This document shows positions 9,120 through 17,125 of a stretch of DNA of 64,000 nt, piece after piece (position 1 is the first letter of the stretch; each line of letters opens with the position of its first letter). The DNA is taken from assembly GCA_041397645.1 (NCBI GenBank), contig JAWKWE010000004.1, forward strand, positions 1,426,001 to 1,490,000, given 5' to 3'. Made by a program: the position numbers and the translations under genes. Below the pieces are notes generated by a model that had not been told where the DNA came from, searched no databases, and worked only from the letters and a program-made list of their open reading frames with translations. The DNA comes from Hyphomicrobiaceae bacterium. Its GTDB lineage: Bacteria > Pseudomonadota > Alphaproteobacteria > Rhizobiales > Hyphomicrobiaceae.

Positions 9120-9222
9120 CATGCGCCCTATTTTCGACCTATGATCAGTGTTGCATCAATTGTCCAACGTGTGAGTTAACAATTATTGAACAGGTGTTCC
9201 GCGTTGTGGGTGACGGCGCCAG

Positions 9223-10068
9223 ATGATTGATCTTCATTGCCACATTCTGCCCGGAATCGACGACGGCGCAGCCGACGAAGCGATCTCATTGCAAATGGCG
9301 GCGGCCTTCTTGAATGACGGCGTCACCACTGTTGCGTGCACACCACATATTCTGCCAGGGCTTTATCAGAACTCAGGACCGCGAATTCGCGAGGCCGTCT
9401 CGCGCTTGCAGCAGAGTCTGGATGCAGAGGGCATTCCGTTGCGCCTCGTGCCGGGTGCAGACAACCATGTTGTGCCCGATTTCGTGCCTGGGTTGAAATC
9501 AGGACATCTGCTCACATTGGGTGATAGCCGATATGTGCTGGTCGAGCCACCGCACCACATCGCACCCCCTCGGATGGAGGAGTTGTTCTTCAACATCTTG
9601 GTCGGTGGATATGTTCCGATTCTGACTCACCCGGAGCGTCTTACTTGGCTAGCATCGCAATATTCCACCATTGGTCGGCTAGCACAGGCGGGGGTGTGGA
9701 TGCAGATCACCGCAGGGTCGTTGACTGGTGCATTTGGTAAAAGTGCGCGATATTGGGGTGAGAAAATGCTTGATGAGGGGCTGGTGCATCTCCTGGCTAC
9801 CGACGCGCACGATGTCGTTCGCCGCCCTCCTCAGTTGTCGAGAGGGCGAGACGCGGCAGCTGCTCGCGTAGGAGAGGCAGAGGCCAATCACCTGGTGGTG
9901 ACCAGGCCGAGAGGGGTACTTTTGGATGTTGTGCCGACTGAGTTGCCCGCGCCACGCGGGGGGCAGCCGCACTCCGTTGCTACGCAGGGGGCGCGAGGTG
10001 GGCAGCGCGATGCTGATCGCCCTCGGATGCGCTCTTCTGGTGGCTGGCTGCGGAGCCTCTTTAAATAA
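9223..10068 (+). CDS. CpsB/YwqE-type tyrosine-protein phosphatase (PHP fold)
   Basis: Metal-dependent phosphatase of the PHP family that removes phosphate from the tyrosine cluster of the Wzc-like kinase, whose gene lies two genes downstream. The opening 'MIDLHCHILPGIDDGA' supplies metal ligands. Further ligands are in 'CTPHI', 'GADNHVVPD', 'ILTHPER' and 'LLATDAHD', in the order expected for the family. The C-terminus 'GGWLRSLFK' resembles the usual basic/aromatic end of these proteins. At 281 aa it is slightly longer than the Firmicutes enzymes. It begins the plus-strand polysaccharide operon, and its 3' end overlaps the Wza-like gene by up to 143 bases. Confidence 0.88.
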   Translation: MIDLHCHILPGIDDGAADEAISLQMAAAFLNDGVTTVACTPHILPGLYQNSGPRIREAVSRLQQSLDAEGIPLRLVPGADNHVVPDFVPGLKSGHLLTLGDSRYVLVEPPHHIAPPRMEELFFNILVGGYVPILTHPERLTWLASQYSTIGRLAQAGVWMQITAGSLTGAFGKSARYWGEKMLDEGLVHLLATDAHDVVRRPPQLSRGRDAAAARVGEAEANHLVVTRPRGVLLDVVPTELPAPRGGQPHSVATQGARGGQRDADRPRMRSSGGWLRSLFK

Positions 10069-10795
10069 TGGCACGACCCTAGCAAACAATGAGGGCGCCG
10101 GGCCGTCTCCGACTGCGCTCGCCACTGGCTCGACTCCGACTGATGCGGCTGGCGCGGCATTCGTGCCCGTCGCTGCCACTCCAGCGGACAAGGTCGCTGC
10201 GGCTCGAGCGGCTGATGCTTTGACCGCGCCAGCGACGCCGGGCAGTACCGCATACAAAATCGGCTTCCAGGATGTCGTTGAAATTTCCGTGTTCAAGGTG
10301 CCGGAGTTGTCCAAGAGCGTTCAGGTGTCGGAGACCGGCGACATAAATCTTCCGCTCGTTGGCGAGGTTCAGGCGGCGGGCAAAACCGCTCAGGAACTTG
10401 AGCGCGAACTTACAACCAAGCTGGGATCAAAGTATCTGCAAAACCCGCAGGTGACGGTGCTCGTGAAGGAGTACAACAGCCAGCGCGTCACGATCGAAGG
10501 GGCGGTGAAGAAGCCGGGTGTCTACCCGATCCGGGGCCACAGCACGCTGTTGCAATTCATCGCCACGGCGGAGGGGCTCGATCCTTCCTCTGATTCATCC
10601 GTGGTGGTGTTTCGTCAGTCGAACGGCAAGCGCACGGCGGCGCGATTCGACATCTCCGAAATTCGCTCCGGTAATGCCGCTGATCCAGAAATCCAGTCCG
10701 GTGATGTCATCGTCGTTGGATCTTCCGTGGCGAAAGAGACTTTCAATAATTTCCTCAAATTGCTGCCGGTCGCCAGCGTATTTGCGCTGCTCTGA
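9926..10795 (+). CDS. Wza-like polysaccharide export lipoprotein
   Basis: Outer-membrane polysaccharide export protein that would form the exit channel for the polymer. A lipobox 'LLVAGC' puts the lipidated cysteine at residue 42 from the ATG at 9926. The mature protein has the polysaccharide-export domain ('YKIGFQDVVEISVFKVPEL', 'ISLPLVGEV'-like strand) and a SLBB repeat ('VTIEGAVKKPGVYPI'). The 9926 start has a GAGGGG ribosome site 9 bases upstream and gives an arginine-rich signal region. Later starts (GTG 9998, ATG 10010) would leave no positive charge before the hydrophobic core. The long overlap with the phosphatase gene is therefore probably real, but the start remains uncertain. Confidence 0.88.
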   Translation: MLCRLSCPRHAGGSRTPLLRRGREVGSAMLIALGCALLVAGCGASLNNGTTLANNEGAGPSPTALATGSTPTDAAGAAFVPVAATPADKVAAARAADALTAPATPGSTAYKIGFQDVVEISVFKVPELSKSVQVSETGDINLPLVGEVQAAGKTAQELERELTTKLGSKYLQNPQVTVLVKEYNSQRVTIEGAVKKPGVYPIRGHSTLLQFIATAEGLDPSSDSSVVVFRQSNGKRTAARFDISEIRSGNAADPEIQSGDVIVVGSSVAKETFNNFLKLLPVASVFALL

Positions 10796-10834
10796 TGGGC
10801 CAGCCTAAGCGATCGCGAGCTTCGATAGAGGACT

Positions 10835-13159
10835 ATGAGTAAATCGGTCAACGATAGCCCGGAGCATGATGGTGGGACGAAGGTCGTTCGACTTGTTCCC
10901 TCGACCACCAACGTTCCGACCAATCTCGATCCGTACCGTTCTCTTGGTGGCTATGGGATGCCTGGAGAGGAGCAGGGCGGTCTCGGCATTGATATTTTTG
11001 AGTACCTGCGCGTTGTAAACAAACGCAAGTGGCTCATTCTCTGCATTGTCGCGGCTTGCGTTGCACTGGGCGGGATACGAACGCTGATGCAGACGCCGAT
11101 GTTCACTTCGGTGGTCCGCTTGCAGATCGACAACGTCACCAAGGTTCTGGACAGCGGTAACTTGATCCAGGCCGAGGGCTTGCAGGATTTTGATTTCCTT
11201 CAAACGCAATACGAGCTTTTGCAGGGGCGAGCGATTGCCGAGCGTGTCGCGTCAGCTCTTAAACTCGGGAGGGATGACAGCTTCTTCGATCGTCGCGGCT
11301 TTTCCATCGGCGGACTTGTGAAGTCCGTTCTGGGGCGGACCGAGGAGCCAAAGAGCCCCAGTGAACCAAGATCGGATTCCGCGGCCGCCGGTCTGCTTAT
11401 GGCCAACATGGCGGTTGAGCCCATTAAGGGCTCGCGTCTTGTCGATATCATCTATTCCGATCCCGATCCTGCCCGCGCTCAAAGGATAGCGAATGCCTAT
11501 GCTGACGCCTTCATCGCTTCCAATCTCGATAAGCGCTTCGAGGCCAATGCCTACGCCAAGACGTTTCTTGAAGATCAGATCAAGCAGCTCAAGCTGCGGT
11601 TGGAAGAGTCCGAGAAGGTCATGCTCGACTTCGCCCAGAAGGAGCAGATCGTGGACGTTAACGAGAAGGGTTCGATTGCCGAAAGCAACCTTGCTGCGGC
11701 CAATGCCACGCTCGGCAGTCTGGTGTCGGAGCGCATCAAAAACGAACAGCTCTGGCAGCAGGTTGAGAAAGCCACTGAGATAAATCTTCCTCAGTTGCTG
11801 ACTAACAACGTGATCGACGGTCTGCGCGCAAAACGCAATGCCCTGGTGACGGAGTATCAAGAGAAGCTCGAAACCTTCAAGCCGAGCTATCCCGCGATGG
11901 TTCAGATCAATAACAAGATCAAGGAGGTCAATCGCCAGCTCACGAGTGAGGTTGAGACCATCAAGGGTTCACTGAAGGCGGCCTACGAATCTTCGCTCAA
12001 TCAAGAGCGCGAGACCAAGGAGCAGATTGAGAAGCTTCGAAGCAACGTCATCGATTTGCAGAAGCGTTCTATCCAATACAACATCCTCAAGCGCGAAGTT
12101 GACACCAACCGCGGCCTCTATAACGGGCTGTTGCAGCGCTATAAGGAGATCGATGTAGCGGGTGGTGTCGGGGCCAACAACATTTTCGTCGTCGATAAGG
12201 CGCAACTCCCAGGCGATCCATCTTCTCCGAACCTTTCACGCGCCATCATGCTTGCGCTCATGTTCGGTCTGGGTGCAGGTCTTGGCGCGGCATTCCTGCT
12301 CGAATACATTGATGACACGATCCATTCCGTTGAGGAGATGGAGCGGATTTCGGGCCTGCCGAGTTTGGGTGTCGTGCCCAAGCTGAAAGACAACGAGGAC
12401 GTTGTGGACGCGCTGCTCGATCCGCGGTCGGCGTTGTCCGAGGCATACCGGTCGCTGTGTACAGCTCTGCAATTCTCGACCGATCATGGGCTTCCCAAAA
12501 CCCTGCTGGTCACCAGTTCGGCACCTGGCGAAGGCAAGTCGGTCTCGTCCGTCGCCATTGCCCGTCACTTCGCGATGATGGGAATGAAGGTGCTGATCGT
12601 GGATGCCGATTTGCGCAATCCATCGCTGCACAAGAAGTTCGGCGTCGATAACGCAATCGGGCTCTCCAACTATCTGACCGGCGGTTGCACGCCGCCGGAG
12701 GCGTTCCAGATGCTCTCCATCGAGAATCTGGCTTTCATGCCTTCGGGGCCTCTGCCTCCAAATGCGGCGGACTTGCTGGGTAGCTCACGGTTGCACTCGC
12801 TGTTGTCGATCGGACTTGAGGTTTTCGATTTGATTGTACTCGATGGGCCGCCGGTCATGGGACTTGCCGATGCGATGCTGTTGTCGAATGCAACCTCAGC
12901 CACGCTGTTTATCGTCGCAGCTAATCAAGCGAGAACGAGTCAGGTGCGCGGGGCGCTTCGGCGTCTCCATCTTGGTAGAAGCCCATCCATCGTCGGCGCA
13001 GCTCTGCTCAAGTACGACGCCAAGGCTGCGGGCTATGGGTATGGGTACGGGTACGGGTACGGCTATGGCTACGGCGATCAGGCCTACACATACGGGACAC
13101 GGCTTGAACACCAGCCGGATCAAAAGGATCTTCCCGGGCCGTCGAGGGCGCGTTCATGA
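10835..13159 (+). CDS. Wzc-like polysaccharide copolymerase and tyrosine autokinase
   Basis: Inner-membrane protein combining a Wzz chain-length domain and a cytoplasmic BY-kinase. A first membrane helix lies near residues 65-85 ('WLILCIVAACVALGG'). A long coiled-coil periplasmic region (about 230-440) follows, then a second helix near 470-490 ('IMLALMFGLGAGLGAAFLL'). The kinase part has Walker A 'SSAPGEGKS' near residue 560, Walker A-prime 'VLIVDADLRNPS' and Walker B 'LIVLDGPP'. The C-terminal tail has seven Gly-Tyr dipeptides (G733-Y746) plus Y751 and Y753, which would be the autophosphorylation cluster. It regulates polymer length and export together with the Wza-like and CpsB-like products. 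Confidence 0.93.
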   Translation: MSKSVNDSPEHDGGTKVVRLVPSTTNVPTNLDPYRSLGGYGMPGEEQGGLGIDIFEYLRVVNKRKWLILCIVAACVALGGIRTLMQTPMFTSVVRLQIDNVTKVLDSGNLIQAEGLQDFDFLQTQYELLQGRAIAERVASALKLGRDDSFFDRRGFSIGGLVKSVLGRTEEPKSPSEPRSDSAAAGLLMANMAVEPIKGSRLVDIIYSDPDPARAQRIANAYADAFIASNLDKRFEANAYAKTFLEDQIKQLKLRLEESEKVMLDFAQKEQIVDVNEKGSIAESNLAAANATLGSLVSERIKNEQLWQQVEKATEINLPQLLTNNVIDGLRAKRNALVTEYQEKLETFKPSYPAMVQINNKIKEVNRQLTSEVETIKGSLKAAYESSLNQERETKEQIEKLRSNVIDLQKRSIQYNILKREVDTNRGLYNGLLQRYKEIDVAGGVGANNIFVVDKAQLPGDPSSPNLSRAIMLALMFGLGAGLGAAFLLEYIDDTIHSVEEMERISGLPSLGVVPKLKDNEDVVDALLDPRSALSEAYRSLCTALQFSTDHGLPKTLLVTSSAPGEGKSVSSVAIARHFAMMGMKVLIVDADLRNPSLHKKFGVDNAIGLSNYLTGGCTPPEAFQMLSIENLAFMPSGPLPPNAADLLGSSRLHSLLSIGLEVFDLIVLDGPPVMGLADAMLLSNATSATLFIVAANQARTSQVRGALRRLHLGRSPSIVGAALLKYDAKAAGYGYGYGYGYGYGYGDQAYTYGTRLEHQPDQKDLPGPSRARS
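13031..13072 (+). repeat. Gly-Tyr codon repeat at the kinase C-terminus
   Basis: Seven consecutive 6-bp units of the form GGN-TAY encode (Gly-Tyr)7. The units vary at third positions (GGC/GGG, TAT/TAC), so the repeat is maintained at the protein level and is not a pure microsatellite, although unit number could still change by slippage. Confidence 0.9.
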
Positions 13160-13746
13160 GCGCCGCGGCCGAGGCAATTAGGCTTGCTCTCGACCTTATG
13201 CACGTGCCGTCACGTTTGAAGCTCATTCGGTATCAGCCTTTGCCGGTCGGAGTTGGGATTTTGTTGCGTATTGCCGCGGGTGAGGAAGATGCGTGCGAGC
13301 AGGCTGTCGGGCTGACGGGACGTAGCCGCAGCGACGTCCGCAGGGCGGCTGCCTTTTTCATCGAGCAGATGATGTTCATGCCGGACGCAAGCAGCTATCG
13401 CGTGCTGGGCGTTAGGCCGGATGCTAGCACGATCGAATTGCGCAGGAATATGGCGTTGCTGTTGCGCTGGCTCCATCCAGACGCTAATAGCGAACAAAGC
13501 GCGCTATATGCCGGGCGAGTGACCAGAGCTTGGGACGACCTTAAGACGCCAGAGCGGCGGCGCGCTTATGATCACACTTGGCAAAGGACGCAACAACAGC
13601 AGCGCAAAGGATCATCGTTGCGTCAGTTACGTCAGGCAAGCCGCTTGTCGATATTGAAGCCGGAGGATCAGGAACGGCGCGACGCACAAGATGCGGGTGA
13701 ATTGCGCGCGGCGTTGCGGTCTTTGTTCCCCGGCGACGAGGATTGA
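13156..13746 (+). CDS. J-domain protein in the polysaccharide operon
   Basis: A 196-aa cytoplasmic protein whose middle is a DnaJ-type domain: 'SYRVLGVRPDAST', then helix II, the invariant His-Pro-Asp at H107-D109 ('RWLHPDAN'), helix III with 'AWDDLKTPERRRAYD'. The first 75 residues form a separate helical region and the last 50 are polar and charged. There is no Gly/Phe-rich or zinc domain, so it is a type III J protein, which would recruit DnaK to a specific client. Its ATG overlaps the kinase stop codon (ATGA), showing translational coupling. A client within the export machinery is an inference. Confidence 0.8.
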   Translation: MSAAAEAIRLALDLMHVPSRLKLIRYQPLPVGVGILLRIAAGEEDACEQAVGLTGRSRSDVRRAAAFFIEQMMFMPDASSYRVLGVRPDASTIELRRNMALLLRWLHPDANSEQSALYAGRVTRAWDDLKTPERRRAYDHTWQRTQQQQRKGSSLRQLRQASRLSILKPEDQERRDAQDAGELRAALRSLFPGDED

Positions 13747-13756
13747 TCCAATTACA

Positions 13757-15253
13757 ATGCATCAATCGCCAAATGCCATAGCGCATGACCACGATGAATC
13801 GGCTGTCGCCGTCTCTCGACGACCGTCCATGTTGACGGCTGCTGCGCTCGTCGTGCTGGGTCTCGTGCTCGTGTGGCTGGTCATCACCAAAACGCTTTCC
13901 GCATATCTTGCGCATGAAGATCCGCAGCGCGCTCTATCGCTCGATAGCTCCGAGCCGACGGCCTTGGTCAAACTGGCGACTGAACGGCTGAAGACATCCG
14001 AGGCCGAAGAGGCCGACGCGACGATGACGCGCAACGATGTCGCCGTCGGGGGTGAGACGTATTCGGGCCAGAAGGCAGGTATTGCGGGATCTCTTTCCAG
14101 TCTCGCGGCTGCGCGGTTGCGAAGCCAGCCAGGCGCCGATGCTGGCGGAGAGAAATCGGCTGAAACAGAAGAGAAGGCGAAATGGTCGTCTCAGCTTCGC
14201 CAGGAAGTAACGCAAAGCCTTCAAGCGGCGATGCTGAGTGCTCCGTTGAACGCAAGGGCATTGCAAATCCTGGGGCAGATTGCGCAGGACGAGGGAGACC
14301 AAGAACGTACCCGGCGTCTCATGACAGCCGCCGCGCACGTGTCCTTGCGCGAGGCGCCGGCCATCGCCTGGCTGCTGAAGGATGACTATGACGCCGGTCG
14401 CTGGGATGAGGCGCTCAAGCTCGCCGATACTCTGCTCAGAACGAAGAGTGCTGCGCCGGCATTCGCTGGCAGATTTCTTTCCGGAATGGCGGAGAATAGT
14501 CAGGCAAGCCCTTCGGTGAAGGCGATGCTGGCCGACGATCCGCCTTGGCGAACCAAGGCGTTGGAGGCGATGTACCCGCATGTTACCGACGCTCGCACGC
14601 CGTTCGATCTGTTCCTGGCATTGAAGGACACGGCTCATCCACCGGATCGGGAAGAGCTCGCGCGGTACCTAAGTCTACTGGTCGCCAAGAAGTTCTATGA
14701 ACTCGCCTATTATGCGTGGCTTCAGTTCCTTCCTCCGGAAGATTTAAGAACGGCTGGGCTGGTCTTTAACGGCGGGTTCGAGCGTCCTGCGACCGGGTAT
14801 CCATTCGATTGGTCGATAACCCAGACTTCAGGTGCGACAGCCGGCATTGTGGCGCGCACGGATCAGTCTGATGGGCACGCTCTTTCCGTGGAGTTTGGTC
14901 TTGGCCGTATCAAATTTCAGAATGTGCAGCAGATGATCATGCTCCCGTCCGCTCATTACCGCTTGAAAGGTGAAGTCAAGGGCCAGCTGACGGGCCGTCG
15001 CGGCCTCGTCTGGCGGGTGAGGTGCGCTGATACTTCGACGGTGATCGCCGAGACGCCGATGATCTTCGGTGTGGCCAACACTTGGCGCGAGTTTTCAGCG
15101 GAGTTCGACGTTCCCGCCAACGACTGCAGGCCGCAGCTCCTCAGGCTGGAACTCGATGCGCGCTCAGCATCCGAGGAGTTGATATCGGGCACGATCTATT
15201 TCGACAACCTGTCGATTGCGCGATTTATGCCCAAGGCGGCTGCTTTGGAATAG
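13757..15253 (+). CDS. Membrane-anchored protein with carbohydrate-binding-like C-terminal domain
   Basis: A 498-aa protein of unknown exact function. One membrane helix lies near residues 25-45 ('LTAAALVVLGLVLVWLVI') with the bulk predicted periplasmic. Residues about 120-320 are alpha-helical and resemble tetratricopeptide-like repeats ('AAMLSAPLNARALQILGQIA'). The last 165 residues are beta-rich and start 'NGGFERPATGYPFDW', then 'FQNVQQMIML', ending 'GTIYFDNLSIARF', which is how CBM4/9-like or galactose-binding-like modules read. The ATG at 13757 is 11 bases after the J-domain gene. An upstream in-frame start at 13691 would overlap that gene. The layout suggests a scaffold that touches the growing polysaccharide. 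Confidence 0.8.
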   Translation: MHQSPNAIAHDHDESAVAVSRRPSMLTAAALVVLGLVLVWLVITKTLSAYLAHEDPQRALSLDSSEPTALVKLATERLKTSEAEEADATMTRNDVAVGGETYSGQKAGIAGSLSSLAAARLRSQPGADAGGEKSAETEEKAKWSSQLRQEVTQSLQAAMLSAPLNARALQILGQIAQDEGDQERTRRLMTAAAHVSLREAPAIAWLLKDDYDAGRWDEALKLADTLLRTKSAAPAFAGRFLSGMAENSQASPSVKAMLADDPPWRTKALEAMYPHVTDARTPFDLFLALKDTAHPPDREELARYLSLLVAKKFYELAYYAWLQFLPPEDLRTAGLVFNGGFERPATGYPFDWSITQTSGATAGIVARTDQSDGHALSVEFGLGRIKFQNVQQMIMLPSAHYRLKGEVKGQLTGRRGLVWRVRCADTSTVIAETPMIFGVANTWREFSAEFDVPANDCRPQLLRLELDARSASEELISGTIYFDNLSIARFMPKAAALE

Positions 15254-15656
15254 GATTAGAATTCATTGCCCATTAATTCGTGATGCGAGGCACTGTTTTC
15301 GGCGGCCGGATGTAGGTTAATAGCCAGGAGCAAACTGGCTGGGAAATTGGTCTAATTTTAGCAAACTTGTATTTGTGATTTTAATGCGGCTTGCGCGCGA
15401 GAGCAAATTGGAAATTCCGCACAGCTCTCTGATATAAAAACAAAAAAGCGAACAAGTGAAATTGCATCGGTGTGCGTTAGATCAGTCCGGTGACGAAATT
15501 TCTGAATATCGTTCACATATCAACGCGAACAATTATCGGAGACTTCGAGCAATTCCTTTAATACAATGGCAATTGCAAATTTCGTTTATGTTTTGGTTAC
15601 AATTGTTGATCCGGTATTAATGGGTCCCAGTTCCTTTTGTTAGTGGAGTGGTGACC
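15254..15656. other. AT-rich intergenic region without a gene
   Basis: These 403 bases are visibly more AT-rich than the flanking genes and contain no credible reading frame. A stem-loop with 6-bp arms AGCCAG/CTGGCT and a 7-base loop lies at 15322-15340 and may end the polysaccharide operon. The remainder, with several A/T-runs, probably holds the promoter of the TadG-like gene. No clear sigma-70 pair could be fixed by eye. Confidence 0.6.
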
Positions 15657-17036
15657 ATGTTTTGGGTTGGCAAAAATAGCGGCGCACACGTTAATCCGTT
15701 TTATACGATTTCCGGACGACTGGTGTCGGTGCTGGCCGGCTTCAGGCGCGATGAGCGCGGCACAGTGGCCATGCTGTTCGGCATGATGGCTATCGTACTT
15801 GTCATGCTGATCGGCGGCGCGGTCGATATGGGCCGCTGGATGCACGCCTACAGCGAGACCAAGGCCGCCGTCGATGCCTCGGTCCTGGCGGGGACCCGTA
15901 CGCTTCAGGTATCGGGTGGCGACGTCTCGCTCGCTCTTTCGACAGCCAAGAACTTTTATAAGGCGAACACCGACGGACGCACGAGCGTCAAAGGCGACAC
16001 GATCGATTTCAAAATCGACAGCACCGGACACGGCCTTTTCGCGACAGGCACGGCCTACATCGACACGCCGTTTCTTGCGGTTGCGAGCATTCCTCGCCTC
16101 GTTCTGTGGAAGGACGGCGGTTCGGACACCTCGAAAGCGGTGACGGAACTGGGGGGCGGCAACGGTCAAAAACTGGAAATCTCCGTCATGCTCGACACGA
16201 CCGGTTCGATGGGCGGGGAAAAGATCGCTGATCTCAAGGCGGCGGCGAAGGACCTCGTCAATATCGTCCTGTCCGAGGGCCAGTCGAATGTGCGTGTCGC
16301 GCTCGCTCCGTTCGCAGAGAGCGTCCGCCCGGGGAGTGCCTATCTCAACCGTGTCCGCGGTTCGCGTCCGGGCTCGATCAAGATGTACGACAAGAGGGGT
16401 CGCCTCACGACCTACACTCTTACCCCTTGCGTCTCTGAACGCAGCGGCGCCGACGCTTACACCGATGCAGCTCCCGATGGCGCAAACGTCCTGGGTGCCG
16501 TTTATTCCAAGGGTGGATCGTGCACGACGGGTTCCGAGATCGTTCCTTTGACCTTTGACAAGTCTGAGTTGAACAGCACGATCGATGGTCTGACCGCGAG
16601 CGGTGGCACGGCAGGCCATTTGGGGACGGCCTGGGCCTGGTATCTGCTGTCACCCAAATGGTCGAATGTCTGGGACAGTGCAAGCAAGCCTGCCTCTTAC
16701 GATGACGATAGCGTCAAGAAGATTGCGATCCTCATGACCGACGGTGAGTACAATACGCAATACGATACCCGAGGTCTGATGACCTCTACAAACAACACTA
16801 GCCCAATGAACGGTCCATCTGACACTCAGGCTCGTACCGTCTGCGGTCAAATGAAGGATGCAGGCATTCAGGTTTACACGGTGGGCTTTGGTCTGGACTC
16901 CACCAAGGCTATCGAAACTCTACGGCAATGCGCGACGGATGACACAACCGCCTATCTTGCACAGGACGGCGAGCAGTTGCGCAACGTGTTTCGTGACATC
17001 GCCGTCAAGCTGTCGCCGCTGCATCTGACACAATAG
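15657..17036 (+). CDS. TadG-like pilus assembly protein with von Willebrand factor A domain
   Basis: A 459-aa envelope protein. The N-terminus has the TadE/TadG pattern: basic stretch 'RRDERGTVAM', one long hydrophobic helix (about residues 38-60) and 'AYSETKAAVDASVLAGTR'. A vWA domain occupies the rest, with metal-site motifs 'DTTGSMGGEK' and 'ILMTDGEYNTQ'. The ATG at 15657 is preceded by GGAG at a spacing of 8. Two GTG codons at 15648 and 15651 are alternatives. Tad pilus proteins of this type serve in adhesion. No other tad gene is next to it, so this is a stand-alone copy, common in alphaproteobacteria, whose client is unknown. Confidence 0.87.
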   Translation: MFWVGKNSGAHVNPFYTISGRLVSVLAGFRRDERGTVAMLFGMMAIVLVMLIGGAVDMGRWMHAYSETKAAVDASVLAGTRTLQVSGGDVSLALSTAKNFYKANTDGRTSVKGDTIDFKIDSTGHGLFATGTAYIDTPFLAVASIPRLVLWKDGGSDTSKAVTELGGGNGQKLEISVMLDTTGSMGGEKIADLKAAAKDLVNIVLSEGQSNVRVALAPFAESVRPGSAYLNRVRGSRPGSIKMYDKRGRLTTYTLTPCVSERSGADAYTDAAPDGANVLGAVYSKGGSCTTGSEIVPLTFDKSELNSTIDGLTASGGTAGHLGTAWAWYLLSPKWSNVWDSASKPASYDDDSVKKIAILMTDGEYNTQYDTRGLMTSTNNTSPMNGPSDTQARTVCGQMKDAGIQVYTVGFGLDSTKAIETLRQCATDDTTAYLAQDGEQLRNVFRDIAVKLSPLHLTQ

Positions 17037-17057
17037 GTTTGGCGTGGGAAGAAAGGT

Positions 17058-17091
17058 AAAAGGGCGAGCGCTGGCAGGCGTTCGCTCTTTT
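17058..17091. terminator. Rho-independent terminator after TadG-like gene
   Basis: A stem of 13 bp (two G-T wobbles) with arms AAAAGGGCGAGCG and CGTTCGCTCTTTT around an 8-base loop, ending in TTTT. It lies 22 bases after the TadG-like stop codon and between convergent genes, so it may serve both strands. Confidence 0.75.
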
Positions 17092-17125
17092 GCTTTCTTG
17101 TGTTGCGTTCCGATTGCTTCAATCC

